Part shown: positions 15,954 to 25,406 of the stretch, piece by piece | How positions within the stretch are numbered: the first letter of the stretch is position 1 | How the letters are laid out: each line of letters begins with the position of its first letter | Translations under genes and position numbers: made by a program | The notes under the pieces: model-generated | What the model was told of the DNA's origin: nothing | Databases searched by the model: none | Seen by the model: the letters and a program-made list of their open reading frames with translations, nothing else | DNA from: Cupriavidus plantarum | GTDB taxonomy: Bacteria; Pseudomonadota; Gammaproteobacteria; Burkholderiales; Burkholderiaceae | NCBI RefSeq assembly: GCF_905397285.1 | Contig: NZ_CAJPUX010000009.1 | Location: 1-64,000 of the forward strand | Length of the DNA stretch: 64,000 nucleotides | Direction of reading: 5' to 3'

Positions 15954-17420
15954 GTGTCCCAATCCGTGTCCGTCCAGCCCGAACAGGTCCAGCCGGCCGA
16001 CAACGCGCCGTCAGGTGCCGCGTCCGCCGCATCCCCATCCGCAACCCCCGCCGCCAGGGGCAACCAGAACGTTGCCCCACGGAGCGAGCCCGTGGTGGTG
16101 ATCGACAGCCTCGACATGGAAGCGCGCGGCGTGGGCCGCCTCGTCAACGAGGATGGCACCCCCGGCAAAGTCATCTTTGTCGAAGGCGCGCTGCCCGGCG
16201 AAACGGTGAGCTACCGCAGCTTCAAGCGCAAGCCGAGCTACGAGCAGGCCTCGCTCGTCGAGATCAGGCAGCCGTCCGTGATGCGTGTCACGCCGGGCTG
16301 CAAGCATTTCGGCGTGTGCGGCGGCTGCTCGATGCAGCATCTGGACTCGCGCGCGCAGATCGCGATCAAGCAGCGGATTCTCGAAGACAACCTGTGGCAC
16401 CTGTCCAAGGTGCGCGCCGACGTCGTGTTCCGCCCGATTGCTGGCCCCGATTGGGGCTATCGCTATCGCGCGCGCCTGACGGTGCGGTATGTGGCCAAGA
16501 AGGGCGGGGTGCTCGTTGGTTTCCATGAGCGCAAGAGCAGCTACGTAGCGGACATGTCGTCCTGCGAAGTATTGCCGCCGCATGTGTCAGCATTGTTGAT
16601 GCCGCTGCGCGATCTCGTGTCCGCGCTCTCGATTCGCGATCGCATGCCGCAGATCGAACTGGCCGTGGGTCAGGACGTGACCGCGCTCGTGCTGCGGATC
16701 CTCGAACCGCTGACCGATGCGGACAAGGACCTGCTGCGCGCCTTCGCGGACCGGCACAACGTGCAGTTCTGGCTTCAGCCGAAGGGCCCGGACACGGTGC
16801 ATGTGTTTCACCCGACGGACCGCGAGCTCGCCTACACGCTGCCCGAGTTCGGCATCCGTATGCCGTTCAAGCCGACGGACTTCACGCAGGTCAACCATCA
16901 GATCAACCGCGTGCTGATCGGCCGCGCGCTGCGCCTGCTCGATGCGCAGCCCTCCGATCGCCTGCTGGATCTGTTCTGCGGCATCGGCAACTTCACGCTG
17001 CCGCTGGCCACGCAGGGCACGTCCGTCATGGGCATCGAGGGCAGCGAGGCGCTGACCACGCGCGCGCTGGCCAATGCGGAGTACAACGGACTCGCGCACA
17101 AGACGTCGTTCGCGTGCCGGAACCTGTTCGAGGTCACCGCGGAAGATATCGCCCAGCTGGGCCGCTTCGACCGCTGGCTCGTGGATCCCCCGCGCGAAGG
17201 GGCGCTGGCGGTGAGCAAGGCGCTGGCCGAACTGCATCAGCAGGGCAGCGACGTGCTGCCGAAGCGCATCGTGTATGTGTCGTGCAATCCGGCCACGCTG
17301 GCGCGCGATGCCGGGCTGCTTGTGCACGAGGCGGGCTACACGTTGAGCGGAGCGGGGGTGGTGAACATGTTCCCGCATACCTCGCACGTGGAGTCGATCG
17401 CGGTTTTCGATCGCGCATAA
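15954..17420 (+). CDS. rlmD: 23S rRNA (uracil-1939-C5)-methyltransferase RlmD
   Basis: TrmA/RlmD-family methyltransferase. A TRAM-like N-terminal domain (VIDSLDMEARGVGRLV) leads into the iron-sulfur cysteines in CKHFGVCGGCSMQHL. The SAM site is LLDLFCGIGNFTLPLA, with catalytic Cys in YVSCNPATLARD near the end. There is no suitable ATG upstream of the conserved part. I chose GTG 15954 (488 aa); GTG 15966 is equally possible. A TACAAT -10 at 15912-15917 puts the transcript start just before these codons. The first 45 or so residues are Pro/Ala-rich and not conserved. Confidence 0.92.
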   Translation: MSQSVSVQPEQVQPADNAPSGAASAASPSATPAARGNQNVAPRSEPVVVIDSLDMEARGVGRLVNEDGTPGKVIFVEGALPGETVSYRSFKRKPSYEQASLVEIRQPSVMRVTPGCKHFGVCGGCSMQHLDSRAQIAIKQRILEDNLWHLSKVRADVVFRPIAGPDWGYRYRARLTVRYVAKKGGVLVGFHERKSSYVADMSSCEVLPPHVSALLMPLRDLVSALSIRDRMPQIELAVGQDVTALVLRILEPLTDADKDLLRAFADRHNVQFWLQPKGPDTVHVFHPTDRELAYTLPEFGIRMPFKPTDFTQVNHQINRVLIGRALRLLDAQPSDRLLDLFCGIGNFTLPLATQGTSVMGIEGSEALTTRALANAEYNGLAHKTSFACRNLFEVTAEDIAQLGRFDRWLVDPPREGALAVSKALAELHQQGSDVLPKRIVYVSCNPATLARDAGLLVHEAGYTLSGAGVVNMFPHTSHVESIAVFDRA

Positions 17421-17450
17421 AAAAAACCGGCCCGAAGGCCGGTTTTTTTT
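17421..17450. terminator. Bidirectional Rho-independent terminator between rlmD and the BI-1 gene
   Basis: CCGGCC (17427-17432), loop CGAA, GGCCGG (17437-17442), flanked by A8 on the left and T8 on the right. The stem with A- and T-tracts on both sides can end transcription of the converging rlmD (+) and BI-1 family gene (-). Confidence 0.92.
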
Positions 17451-17465
17451 GACGCCGAAGCGTCG

Positions 17466-18173
17466 TCAGTCGCGGTTGCCGCCGAAGATGCCCAGCAGGG
17501 CCAGCAGGTTCACGAACACGTTGTACACGTCGAGGTAGATCGCGAGCGTGGCCGTCACGTAGTTCGTTTCGCCGCCGTTCACGACGCGCTGGACGTCGAT
17601 CAGGATGAACGCCGAGAAGATCGCGATCGCGATCAGCGACACGGTGATCATCAGCGCCGGCAGGTGCAGCCAGATGTTCGCGATGGAGGCGAGGATCAGC
17701 ATGATCACGCCGACCATCAGGAACTTGGTCATGCCCGAAAAATCGCGCTTGCTGGTCGTGGCGATCGTGGCCATCGTCGCGAAGACCGCGGCGGTGCCGC
17801 CGAACGCGTACATGATCAGCGCGGGACCGTTCGAGAATCGCAGCGTCACGCCGATCAGGTTGGACAGCCACAGGCCCATCACGAATGTGAAGGCGAGCAG
17901 CAGTACCACGCCCATGCCGCTGTTCTTCGTCTTTTCGATGGCGAAGAAGAAGCCGAACATCACGGCGATGAACAGGATGGCGGAGATGCCCGGGCTGCCC
18001 GCGATCAGCGTGAAACCGCCCATCGCGACGCCCAGCCAGGCGCCGAGCACTGTCGGTACCATCGACAATGCAAGCAGCCAGTAAGTATTGCGCAGGACCC
18101 GGTTGCGCGCGACCGCGGCATTGGCGCCCGAGGCGCTGTTGCCGAAGCTATAAGTATCGAGCCTTTCGTTCAT
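17466..18173 (-). CDS. Bax inhibitor-1 (BI-1)/YccA family membrane protein
   Basis: A 235-aa integral membrane protein of the TMBIM/BI-1 family (YccA/YbhL-like) with about seven hydrophobic segments. Examples are LALSMVPTVLGAWLGVAM, ILFIAVMFGFFFAI and VVLLLAFTFVMGLWLSNLIG. YccA of E. coli is a substrate and modulator of the FtsH protease; FtsH's partners HflK/HflC are encoded in this same window. The ATG at 18173 has AGGAGTCACC upstream. The gene is monocistronic. Its exact function, and whether it leaks calcium or protons, is unknown. Confidence 0.9.
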   Translation of the reverse strand: MNERLDTYSFGNSASGANAAVARNRVLRNTYWLLALSMVPTVLGAWLGVAMGGFTLIAGSPGISAILFIAVMFGFFFAIEKTKNSGMGVVLLLAFTFVMGLWLSNLIGVTLRFSNGPALIMYAFGGTAAVFATMATIATTSKRDFSGMTKFLMVGVIMLILASIANIWLHLPALMITVSLIAIAIFSAFILIDVQRVVNGGETNYVTATLAIYLDVYNVFVNLLALLGIFGGNRD

Positions 18174-18471
18174 GGTGACTCCTGTCTGAATGGTGTGGCC
18201 GGGTGGCCCCGGCGCGGCACAGGTTGAATGTCGCACCGCGTCAGTTGAATTGCAAGGGCCGGCCGCCAAGTATTACGCCAATGTAATGTTCGCGTTCTTC
18301 TGGTGTTCTTTTGCGCCCGAATTGTGCTTTTTATATCACACTTTGGGGCGCGGAAAGGATGACACGCGGTCACAGTGCAACCCCGGTTGCCCCCGCTCGA
18401 ATCCGTCATTGTCTCGTGCTAGAATTGCACGTTTATTCCTTTAGTAACCCCTTCATTTTTCGGAGTTTTTC

Positions 18472-18897
18472 ATGGCGATCGAACGCACCCTGTCGATTAT
18501 CAAGCCGGATGCCGTGGCCAAGAACGTTATCGGCCAGATCTACGCCCGTTTCGAGGCCGCCGGCCTCAAGATCGTTGCCGCCAAGCTGGTTCAGCTGTCC
18601 CGCGCCGAAGCCGAGCAGTTCTACGCTGTGCACAAGGAGCGCCCGTTCTTCAAGGACCTCGTGGACTTCATGGTCTCGGGCCCGGTCATGATCCAGGCAC
18701 TGGAAGGCGAGAACGCAATCGCCAAGAACCGTGAGCTGATGGGCGCCACGGACCCGAAGAAGGCCGACAAGGGCACGATCCGCGCCGACTTCGCCGACAG
18801 CATCGACGCGAACGCCGTGCACGGTTCGGACGGTGCGGAAACCGCAGCCGTCGAAGTGGCATTCTTCTTCGCTGGCCTGAACGTTTACAGCCGCTGA
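18472..18897 (+). CDS. ndk: nucleoside diphosphate kinase
   Basis: Transfers the gamma phosphate between nucleoside tri- and diphosphates by ping-pong through a phosphohistidine. It has 141 aa, the standard bacterial length. The N-terminus is ERTLSIIKPDAVAKNVIG, and the active-site His is His117 in NAVHGSDG. A TAGAAT -10 at 18420-18425 and a GGAG Shine-Dalgarno precede it. It opens the conserved ndk-rlmN-pilW-rodZ-ispG-hisS run. The 298-base gap to the divergent BI-1 gene holds the two promoters and no other recognisable feature. Confidence 0.98.
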   Translation: MAIERTLSIIKPDAVAKNVIGQIYARFEAAGLKIVAAKLVQLSRAEAEQFYAVHKERPFFKDLVDFMVSGPVMIQALEGENAIAKNRELMGATDPKKADKGTIRADFADSIDANAVHGSDGAETAAVEVAFFFAGLNVYSR

Positions 18898-18942
18898 TTG
18901 TCACTGCTGACATCGCGCTGAACCCACGCTGGAACTGAAGTC

Positions 18943-20097
18943 ATGAACGATCTCGTCAATCTGCTCGATCTGGATGCGGACGCGCTCACCGCTTATTGCG
19001 GCGAGCTCGGCGAGAAGCCGTTCCGTGCGCGCCAGTTGCAGCGCTGGATCCACCAGTTCGGTGCCAGCCGCTTCGACACCATGTCGGATCTCGCCAAGTC
19101 GCTGCGCGAAAAGCTCGCGACGCGGGCCGAGATCCGGGCGCCCTCCATCATCGCCGACAACGTGTCGACCGACGGTACGCGCAAGTGGCTCGTCGATGTC
19201 GGCGCCGGCAACGCGGTGGAAACCGTGTATATCCCCGAGGAAACGCGCGGTACGCTGTGCATCTCCTCGCAGGCGGGCTGCGCGGTGAATTGCCGTTTTT
19301 GCTCGACGGGCAAGCAGGGGTTCTCGCGGAACCTCACTACCGGCGAGATCATCGGCCAGCTCTGGATGGCCGAATTCGCGATGCGCGAGCACCTGGGCCG
19401 TGGTCCCAAGGATGACCGCGTGATCTCGAATGTCGTGATGATGGGCATGGGCGAACCGCTACTCAATTACGACCAGGTCGTGCCGGCCCTGCGGCTGATG
19501 CTCGACGACAACGCGTACGGCCTCTCGCGCCGCCGCGTGACGGTGTCCACGTCCGGCGTCGTGCCGATGATGGACCGGCTGTCGAAGGATCTTCCCGTGG
19601 CGCTCGCGGTGTCGCTGCACGCCTCGAACGATCCGCTGCGCGACATGCTCGTGCCGCTGAACAAGAAGTACCCGCTGGCCGAGCTGATGGCGGCATGCCG
19701 CCGCTACCTCGAGTTCGCGCCGCGCGATTTCATTACCTTCGAATACTGCATGCTCGATGGCGTCAACGATGGCGTCGAGCATGCGCGGGAACTGCTGAAG
19801 CTTGTGGCCGACGTGCCGTGCAAGTTCAACCTGATTCCGTTCAACCCGTTCCCGGAATCGGGGCTGAAGCGCTCGAACAACGAGCAGATCCGCCGCTTCG
19901 CCCAGGTGCTGATGGACGCGGGGATCGTCACAACGATCCGCAAGACCCGTGGCGACGACATCGACGCCGCGTGCGGCCAGCTGGCCGGCGAGGTCATGGA
20001 TCGTACCCGTCTGGCCGAGCGCGGCAAGTTCGGCAAGATCGTGCCATTGGTGCCGGTCACGGCGGCCGGCAAAGCTCGGGAGGCTCGCCCCGCATGA
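18943..20097 (+). CDS. rlmN: dual-specificity rRNA/tRNA adenine-C2 methyltransferase RlmN
   Basis: Radical-SAM enzyme that methylates A2503 of 23S rRNA and A37 of some tRNAs. The radical-SAM cluster motif is CAVNCRFC near residue 110. The second catalytic cysteine lies in RGDDIDAACGQLAGE near the C-terminus. At 384 aa it is full length. It is 45 bases downstream of ndk and overlaps pilW by four bases (ATGA), so it is part of one transcription unit. Confidence 0.97.
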   Translation: MNDLVNLLDLDADALTAYCGELGEKPFRARQLQRWIHQFGASRFDTMSDLAKSLREKLATRAEIRAPSIIADNVSTDGTRKWLVDVGAGNAVETVYIPEETRGTLCISSQAGCAVNCRFCSTGKQGFSRNLTTGEIIGQLWMAEFAMREHLGRGPKDDRVISNVVMMGMGEPLLNYDQVVPALRLMLDDNAYGLSRRRVTVSTSGVVPMMDRLSKDLPVALAVSLHASNDPLRDMLVPLNKKYPLAELMAACRRYLEFAPRDFITFEYCMLDGVNDGVEHARELLKLVADVPCKFNLIPFNPFPESGLKRSNNEQIRRFAQVLMDAGIVTTIRKTRGDDIDAACGQLAGEVMDRTRLAERGKFGKIVPLVPVTAAGKAREARPA

Positions 20098-20873
20098 TGC
20101 GTCTGATTGTCGCGGCCCTGTTCGGGCTGGTGATGTTGTCCGCCTGCACGCTGCCGAAGCAGCCGCCGCAGGGCATCCCGACCGCCTCCGACCAGACCGA
20201 CGTCAGTCGCCGGGCCATGATCCGCCTGCAACTGGCGATGGGCTACCTCGAGGCCGGGCAATATTCCGTCGCGCTCGACGAAAGCAAGCAGGCGATCTCG
20301 ATCGATCCGACGATGGTCGACGCGTACCACATGCGCGCGCTGGCCTATCAGGGCATGAACGAGCGCGCGCTGGCCGAGGACAGCTTCCGTACCGCGCTCT
20401 CGATGCGTCCGAACGACGCCGACGTGCTGAACAACTACGGCTGGTTCCTGTGCCAGAACAACCGGTCGGGCGAGGGTCTGCCGATCCTGCGCCGCGCGGT
20501 CGAGGCCCCGTCGGTGACCGGACCCGTCAAGCCGCTGATCAGCCTCGGTGTGTGCGAACTCCGCACCGGCGACAGCGAGGCCGCCGAGAAGACGCTGCTG
20601 CGCGCGCTCGGCTACGACCGCAACAACCAGGCGGCAATCACCAATCTGGCGCTGGTTTATTACCGCCGGGGTGACCTTGTCCAGGCCCAACAATATATCG
20701 GGCGTGTCAACAACGGCCGGACGCCGAGCGCGCAATCGCTGTGGCTCGGCTTGCGCATTGCACACCGGCGCGGCGATGCCTCGACGCAGAGCGCGCTCGT
20801 GGCGCAATTGCGCAGCCGGTTTCCGGAATCGCGAGAGCTGACCGCCTTCGAACAAGGAGCATGGGATGAGTGA
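20094..20873 (+). CDS. pilW: type IV pilus biogenesis/stability lipoprotein PilW (PilF)
   Basis: Pilotin-like outer-membrane lipoprotein of 259 aa that helps secretin assembly and pilus stability. The signal ends in a lipobox, MLSAC. The mature part is a chain of TPR repeats from about residue 42 (LQLAMGYLEAGQYSVALDES) to about 235. It lies between rlmN and rodZ in the order known from many beta- and gamma-proteobacteria. The start overlaps the rlmN stop and the end overlaps rodZ by eight bases. Confidence 0.92.
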   Translation: MMRLIVAALFGLVMLSACTLPKQPPQGIPTASDQTDVSRRAMIRLQLAMGYLEAGQYSVALDESKQAISIDPTMVDAYHMRALAYQGMNERALAEDSFRTALSMRPNDADVLNNYGWFLCQNNRSGEGLPILRRAVEAPSVTGPVKPLISLGVCELRTGDSEAAEKTLLRALGYDRNNQAAITNLALVYYRRGDLVQAQQYIGRVNNGRTPSAQSLWLGLRIAHRRGDASTQSALVAQLRSRFPESRELTAFEQGAWDE

Positions 20874-21930
20874 ACAGGAGCGTGCCGAGAGCCAGGCTGC
20901 TTCGGGCGTGGTGGAGACCGATCGTGACGCGGTGGCGCGCCAGATCGGCGCACAGCTCAAGGAGGGTCGGGAGGCGCAGCGCTTGTCGCTCGAGGACGTG
21001 AGCGCGCGGCTCAAGGTGGCGGCGCCGAAGCTCGCGGCGATCGAGTCGGGTAACGTGTCCAGCCTGCCGGACGTGACATTCGCCAAGGGCGTGATGCGCG
21101 CGTATGCCCGGACGCTCCATATCGATATCGACCCGCTGCTGGGCCGTTATCACGCCCAGGCGCAGGCCGCGCCCGTGGCGGAGATCACGCGCCGGCACGA
21201 GGGCTCGCTGAACCAGACGTTCGACGACCGCAATCGTTTCGGCTCGGGCAGCCGCTTCGGTTCGGGCAGCTCGACGGGGAACGGCGGCCGCTGGATCTGG
21301 CTGTTCTTCGTCGTCGCCGTGCTCGGCGCGGGCGGGTGGTTCGGCTTCGATCATTTCAAGGCGTGGATCGAGGCGCGCGCGCAGCACAGCGAGCATGCCG
21401 CCGAGACCGCCGCCGCTGACGATGCCGCGCAGCAGACGAGCAGCGACGGCACCGTGACGGCGACGCTGCCGCCCGTGATGACGGGCAACGATTCGCCGGC
21501 GCCTTCGGAGGCGCCCGCGGGCACGGCGCCGGCAACGAACGCCGCAACGACCGCATCGAATGCGACGACCGCCAGCGGCATGCCCCTGGCGACCGGCGGC
21601 GCGCTCACGCCGGGTGCGACCGAGGCGCCCGCCGCGCCCGCGGCGGCGGTGCCCGGTGCACCGGCAGCAACCGCGGCGAGCGCGGCCGCCGGTGGCGACG
21701 TCGAACTGCGTTTCTCTGCCGATACCTGGTACGAGGTCCGCGATCGCAATGGCAAGGTGGTGCTGGGTGGCACCGCCAAGGCTGGCGACGTGGTGACCGG
21801 CGGCGGTGCCGCGCCGTACAAGGTCGTGATCGGCAACGTGAAGGGTGTCGAATCGCTGCGCCGTAACGGCGCACCCGTGGATTTCAAGAGCGCGGATCGC
21901 AACAACGTGGCGCGGCTGACGTTACCGTAA
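20866..21930 (+). CDS. rodZ: RodZ-like helix-turn-helix membrane protein
   Basis: Morphogenetic bitopic membrane protein that links MreB filaments to the elongation machinery. The 354-aa chain has a Xre-type HTH near the N-terminus (VARQIGAQLKEGREAQRLSL...LKVAAPKLAAIESG), then one transmembrane helix at about 144-162 (WIWLFFVVAVLGAGGWFGF). A long Ala/Thr/Pro-rich periplasmic linker follows, and a C-terminal DUF4115 beta domain from about 280 (DVELRFSADTWYEVRD). The order HTH-TM-linker-DUF4115 is that of RodZ. It overlaps pilW by eight bases. Confidence 0.9.
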   Translation: MSEQERAESQAASGVVETDRDAVARQIGAQLKEGREAQRLSLEDVSARLKVAAPKLAAIESGNVSSLPDVTFAKGVMRAYARTLHIDIDPLLGRYHAQAQAAPVAEITRRHEGSLNQTFDDRNRFGSGSRFGSGSSTGNGGRWIWLFFVVAVLGAGGWFGFDHFKAWIEARAQHSEHAAETAAADDAAQQTSSDGTVTATLPPVMTGNDSPAPSEAPAGTAPATNAATTASNATTASGMPLATGGALTPGATEAPAAPAAAVPGAPAATAASAAAGGDVELRFSADTWYEVRDRNGKVVLGGTAKAGDVVTGGGAAPYKVVIGNVKGVESLRRNGAPVDFKSADRNNVARLTLP

Positions 21931-21988
21931 GCACGGCCACAACAAGCGCGGTCCCTGCAAACCGTCAAGCATGCAAGGTGGTAATGCA

Positions 21989-23272
21989 ATGAATCAAGAG
22001 GCTTTCCAGCCCGTCCTGCCGGGCCCGTTGCCGCGCCGGCAGTCGCGTCAGGCGCGCGTCGTGTGGGGCGATAATGTCGTGCTGATCGGCGGCGGCGCAC
22101 CCGTGCGCATCCAGTCGATGACCAATACCGACACGGTCGACACGATTGGCACGGCCATCCAGATCAAGGAACTCGCGCGCGCGGGTTCCGAGATCGTCCG
22201 CATCACGGTGAACACGCCCGAGGCCGCGGCGGCGGTGCCGGCCATCCGCGAGCAGCTCGACCGCATGGGCGTCGACGTGCCGCTGGTCGGGGACTTCCAC
22301 TACAACGGCCATACGCTGCTGCACGACTATCCCGCGTGCGCGGAGGCGCTGTCCAAGTACCGCATCAACCCCGGCAACGTGGGCAAGGGCGCCAAGCGCG
22401 ACACGCAGTTCGCGCAGATGATCGAGATGGCGTGCCGCTACAACAAGCCGGTGCGTATCGGCGTGAACTGGGGCAGCCTGGACCAGGACCTGCTCGCGCG
22501 CATCATGGACGAGAACGCGCAACGCGCGCAGCCGTGGGCCGCGCAGAGCGTGATGGTGGAAGCGCTGATCACGTCCGCGATCGAGTCCGCGCGCAAGGCC
22601 GAGGAAATCGGCCTGCCGGGCAACCAGATCATCCTGTCGTGCAAGGTCTCGCAGGTGCAGGAGCTGATCGCGGTGTACCGCGAACTCGCGCGCCGCTGCG
22701 AGTACGCGCTGCATCTGGGCCTGACCGAAGCGGGCATGGGCAGCAAGGGCATCGTGGCCTCGACGGCCGCGCTGTCGGTGCTGCTGCAGGAGGGCATCGG
22801 CGACACGATCCGTATCTCGCTGACGCCGGAACCCGGCGCGCCGCGCGAGAAGGAAGTCTACGTGGGGCAGGAAATCCTGCAGACCATGGGCCTCCGTAAT
22901 TTCACGCCGATGGTGATCGCATGCCCCGGCTGCGGCCGCACGACGAGCACGACGTTCCAGGAACTGGCGGCGAGCATCCAGTCGTATCTGCGCGAGCAGA
23001 TGCCCGTGTGGAAGACCGAGTTCCCCGGCGTGGAAGAGATGGACGTGGCCGTGATGGGCTGCATCGTCAACGGTCCCGGCGAGAGCAAGCATGCCAATAT
23101 CGGTATCTCGCTGCCGGGCTCGGGCGAGTCGCCGGCGGCGCCGGTGTTCGTGGACGGCGTCAAGGTGAAGACGCTGCGCGGCGAGCGCATCGCCGAGGAA
23201 TTCCAGGCGATCGTGGATGAATACGTGCGCACGCATTACGGCCCGAACGCCGTGCGTGCCGCCATTGCATAA
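21989..23272 (+). CDS. ispG: 4-hydroxy-3-methylbut-2-enyl diphosphate synthase (flavodoxin)
   Basis: Iron-sulfur enzyme of the MEP isoprenoid pathway, converting MEcPP to HMBPP. It is 427 aa with the N-terminal motif VRIQSMTNTDTVDT. Cluster-ligand cysteines are in CPGCGRTT and in GCIVNGPGES. ATG 21989 has AAGGTGG about eight bases upstream and is preferred over ATG 21971 in the same frame. It is eight bases upstream of hisS, matching the ispG-hisS order of many proteobacteria. Confidence 0.97.
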   Translation: MNQEAFQPVLPGPLPRRQSRQARVVWGDNVVLIGGGAPVRIQSMTNTDTVDTIGTAIQIKELARAGSEIVRITVNTPEAAAAVPAIREQLDRMGVDVPLVGDFHYNGHTLLHDYPACAEALSKYRINPGNVGKGAKRDTQFAQMIEMACRYNKPVRIGVNWGSLDQDLLARIMDENAQRAQPWAAQSVMVEALITSAIESARKAEEIGLPGNQIILSCKVSQVQELIAVYRELARRCEYALHLGLTEAGMGSKGIVASTAALSVLLQEGIGDTIRISLTPEPGAPREKEVYVGQEILQTMGLRNFTPMVIACPGCGRTTSTTFQELAASIQSYLREQMPVWKTEFPGVEEMDVAVMGCIVNGPGESKHANIGISLPGSGESPAAPVFVDGVKVKTLRGERIAEEFQAIVDEYVRTHYGPNAVRAAIA

Positions 23273-23279
23273 AGAAGAA

Positions 23280-24665
23280 ATGACCGAGAAGTCCGAGAAG
23301 GTAGAGAAGACCGAGAAGGCCGAGAAGGTGCGGGCGCTGCAGGGCGTCAAGGGCATGAACGACATGTTGCCCGCCGACGCGCCGCTCTGGGAGCTGTTCG
23401 AGAATACCGCGCGCTCGATGCTGCGCGCGTATGGCTACGAGCAGATCCGCACGCCGATCGTCGAGCACACGCAGCTGTTCGTGCGCGGCATCGGCGAGGT
23501 CACGGACATCGTCGAGAAGGAAATGTATTCGTTCACCGATTCGCTGAACGGTGAGCAACTGACGCTGCGTCCGGAAGGCACGGCGGCGGCGGTGCGCGCG
23601 ACCATCGAACACAACCTGCTGTACGACGGCCCCAAGCGCCTGTGGTACACGGGCCCGATGTTCCGCCACGAGCGTCCGCAGCGCGGCCGTTATCGGCAGT
23701 TCCATCAGCTGGGCGCGGAAGCGCTCGGCTTTGCCGGTCCGGACGTCGACGCCGAGATCATCCTGATGTGCCAGCGCCTGTGGGACGACCTCGGGCTGAC
23801 GAATGTGCGCCTCGAGCTCAATTCGCTCGGTCAGGCGCACGAGCGTGCCGCGCATCGTCAGGAACTGATCAAGTATCTGGAAGGCTTTCAGGACATCCTC
23901 GACGAGGATGGCAAGCGCCGCCTGTACACGAACCCGCTGCGCGTGCTCGACACGAAGAATCCCGCGCTGCAGGAGATGGCATCCAACGCGCCGAAGCTCA
24001 TCGACTTCCTCGGTGAAGAGTCGCTGGCGCACTTCGACGGCGTGCAGCGCCTGCTGAAGGCGAACAACATTCCGTTCAAGATCAATCCGCGTCTCGTGCG
24101 GGGTCTGGATTATTACAATCTGACCGTGTTCGAATGGGTGACGGATAAGCTGGGCGCGCAGGGCACGATCGCCGGCGGCGGCCGCTACGATCCGCTGATC
24201 GCGCAGATGGGCGGCAAGTCCGCGCCCGCGTGCGGCTGGGCCATGGGCATCGAGCGGATCATCGAACTGATGCGCGAGGAGAAGCTCGTGCCGGACGTCG
24301 AGGGCTGCGACGTGTACGTCGTGCACTCGGGCACGGCGGCAGCCGAGCAGGCGATGATTGCGGCGGAGCGCCTGCGCGATGCGGGCCTCAATGTGGTGCT
24401 GCATGCCACGCCCGACGGCAAGAGCGGCAGCTTCAAGTCGCAGATGAAGCGCGCGGACGGCAGTGGCGCATCGTTCGCGGTGATCATTGGCGACGACGAA
24501 GTCGCCAATGGCGTGGTGCAGGTGAAGGAACTGCGCGGCGCGGGTGCGGAGGGCACCGGCGGCGCGCAGGAATCCGTGCCGGCAGAGGGTCTCGTGGAAT
24601 TCGTGATCGATCGGATGGTCAATGCCATCGAGAGCGATGACGAAGATGAAGACGACGAACAGTAA
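23280..24665 (+). CDS. hisS: histidine--tRNA ligase
   Basis: Class II aminoacyl-tRNA synthetase of 461 aa. Motif 2 region is LRPEGTAAAVRATIE. The histidine-specific stretches are RGLDYYNLTVFEW and GWAMGIERIIEL (motif 3). A C-terminal anticodon-binding domain follows. There is a Lys/Glu-rich lead (TEKSEKVEKTEKAEKV) of about 18 residues before the core and an acidic tail (ESDDEDEDDEQ), both beyond the usual domain limits. AAGAAG acts as Shine-Dalgarno. Confidence 0.98.
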   Translation: MTEKSEKVEKTEKAEKVRALQGVKGMNDMLPADAPLWELFENTARSMLRAYGYEQIRTPIVEHTQLFVRGIGEVTDIVEKEMYSFTDSLNGEQLTLRPEGTAAAVRATIEHNLLYDGPKRLWYTGPMFRHERPQRGRYRQFHQLGAEALGFAGPDVDAEIILMCQRLWDDLGLTNVRLELNSLGQAHERAAHRQELIKYLEGFQDILDEDGKRRLYTNPLRVLDTKNPALQEMASNAPKLIDFLGEESLAHFDGVQRLLKANNIPFKINPRLVRGLDYYNLTVFEWVTDKLGAQGTIAGGGRYDPLIAQMGGKSAPACGWAMGIERIIELMREEKLVPDVEGCDVYVVHSGTAAAEQAMIAAERLRDAGLNVVLHATPDGKSGSFKSQMKRADGSGASFAVIIGDDEVANGVVQVKELRGAGAEGTGGAQESVPAEGLVEFVIDRMVNAIESDDEDEDDEQ

Positions 24666-24689
24666 CGACAACGCGGGTGATGCCTCGAC

Positions 24690-25322
24690 ATGGCTTACGA
24701 TCTAGAAGAACAGGAACAGCTTGAGAGCCTCAAGGCCTGGTGGAACCAGTACGGCAATATCGTTACGTGGATCCTCATCGCGGGCCTGCTCGCGTTCGCG
24801 GCATGGGGCGGCTGGAACTACTGGCAGCGTTCGCAGGCACGCGATGCGGCGTTGCTGTACGAGCAGGTGACCAAGGCCGCCGAGGCGCGCGACGCCGATC
24901 GCGTGAAGCGCGCCGCCACGGACCTCGAGTCGAAGTTCGGCCGCACCGCCTATGGCCAGATGAGCGCGATGGTCGCGGCGAAGACGCTGTACGACGCGGG
25001 CGATCTGGCGGGCGCGAAGGCGCAGCTGCAATGGGCGATCGATCATGGCGACGGCGACTATGCGCACCTCGCGCGCGTGCGCCTGGCCGGTGTGCTGCTC
25101 GACGAGAAGGCCTACGACCAGGGCCTCGCGCTGCTGAAGACGGACCCGCCGGGTCCGTTCGAGGCGTTGTACGCGGACCGCCGCGGCGACCTGTTCGCCG
25201 CGCAGGACAAGCGTGACGAGGCGCGTACCGCGTATCGCCGCGCGCTGGACAAGCTGGGCGCCGGCGATGCCGGCATGCGCCAGGTCATCCAGTTCAAGCT
25301 TGACGCGCTGGGCACCGCGTAA
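24690..25322 (+). CDS. yfgM: YfgM-family tetratricopeptide membrane protein
   Basis: A 210-aa inner-membrane protein with a short cytoplasmic head, one transmembrane helix at about 23-43 (IVTWILIAGLLAFAAWGGW) and a periplasmic TPR domain. In E. coli YfgM is a partner of PpiD at the Sec translocon and affects envelope stress signalling. It lies between hisS and bamB, the same place as in E. coli, which supports the assignment. No separate promoter is evident. Confidence 0.9.
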   Translation: MAYDLEEQEQLESLKAWWNQYGNIVTWILIAGLLAFAAWGGWNYWQRSQARDAALLYEQVTKAAEARDADRVKRAATDLESKFGRTAYGQMSAMVAAKTLYDAGDLAGAKAQLQWAIDHGDGDYAHLARVRLAGVLLDEKAYDQGLALLKTDPPGPFEALYADRRGDLFAAQDKRDEARTAYRRALDKLGAGDAGMRQVIQFKLDALGTA

Positions 25323-25406
25323 CGCGCTGCCAGCAGACTGAATTCATCCGGGCCAACCGAGCCGCACGGGCCAACCGAGTCAAACAAGGGAAGGGATCGC
25401 ATTCTC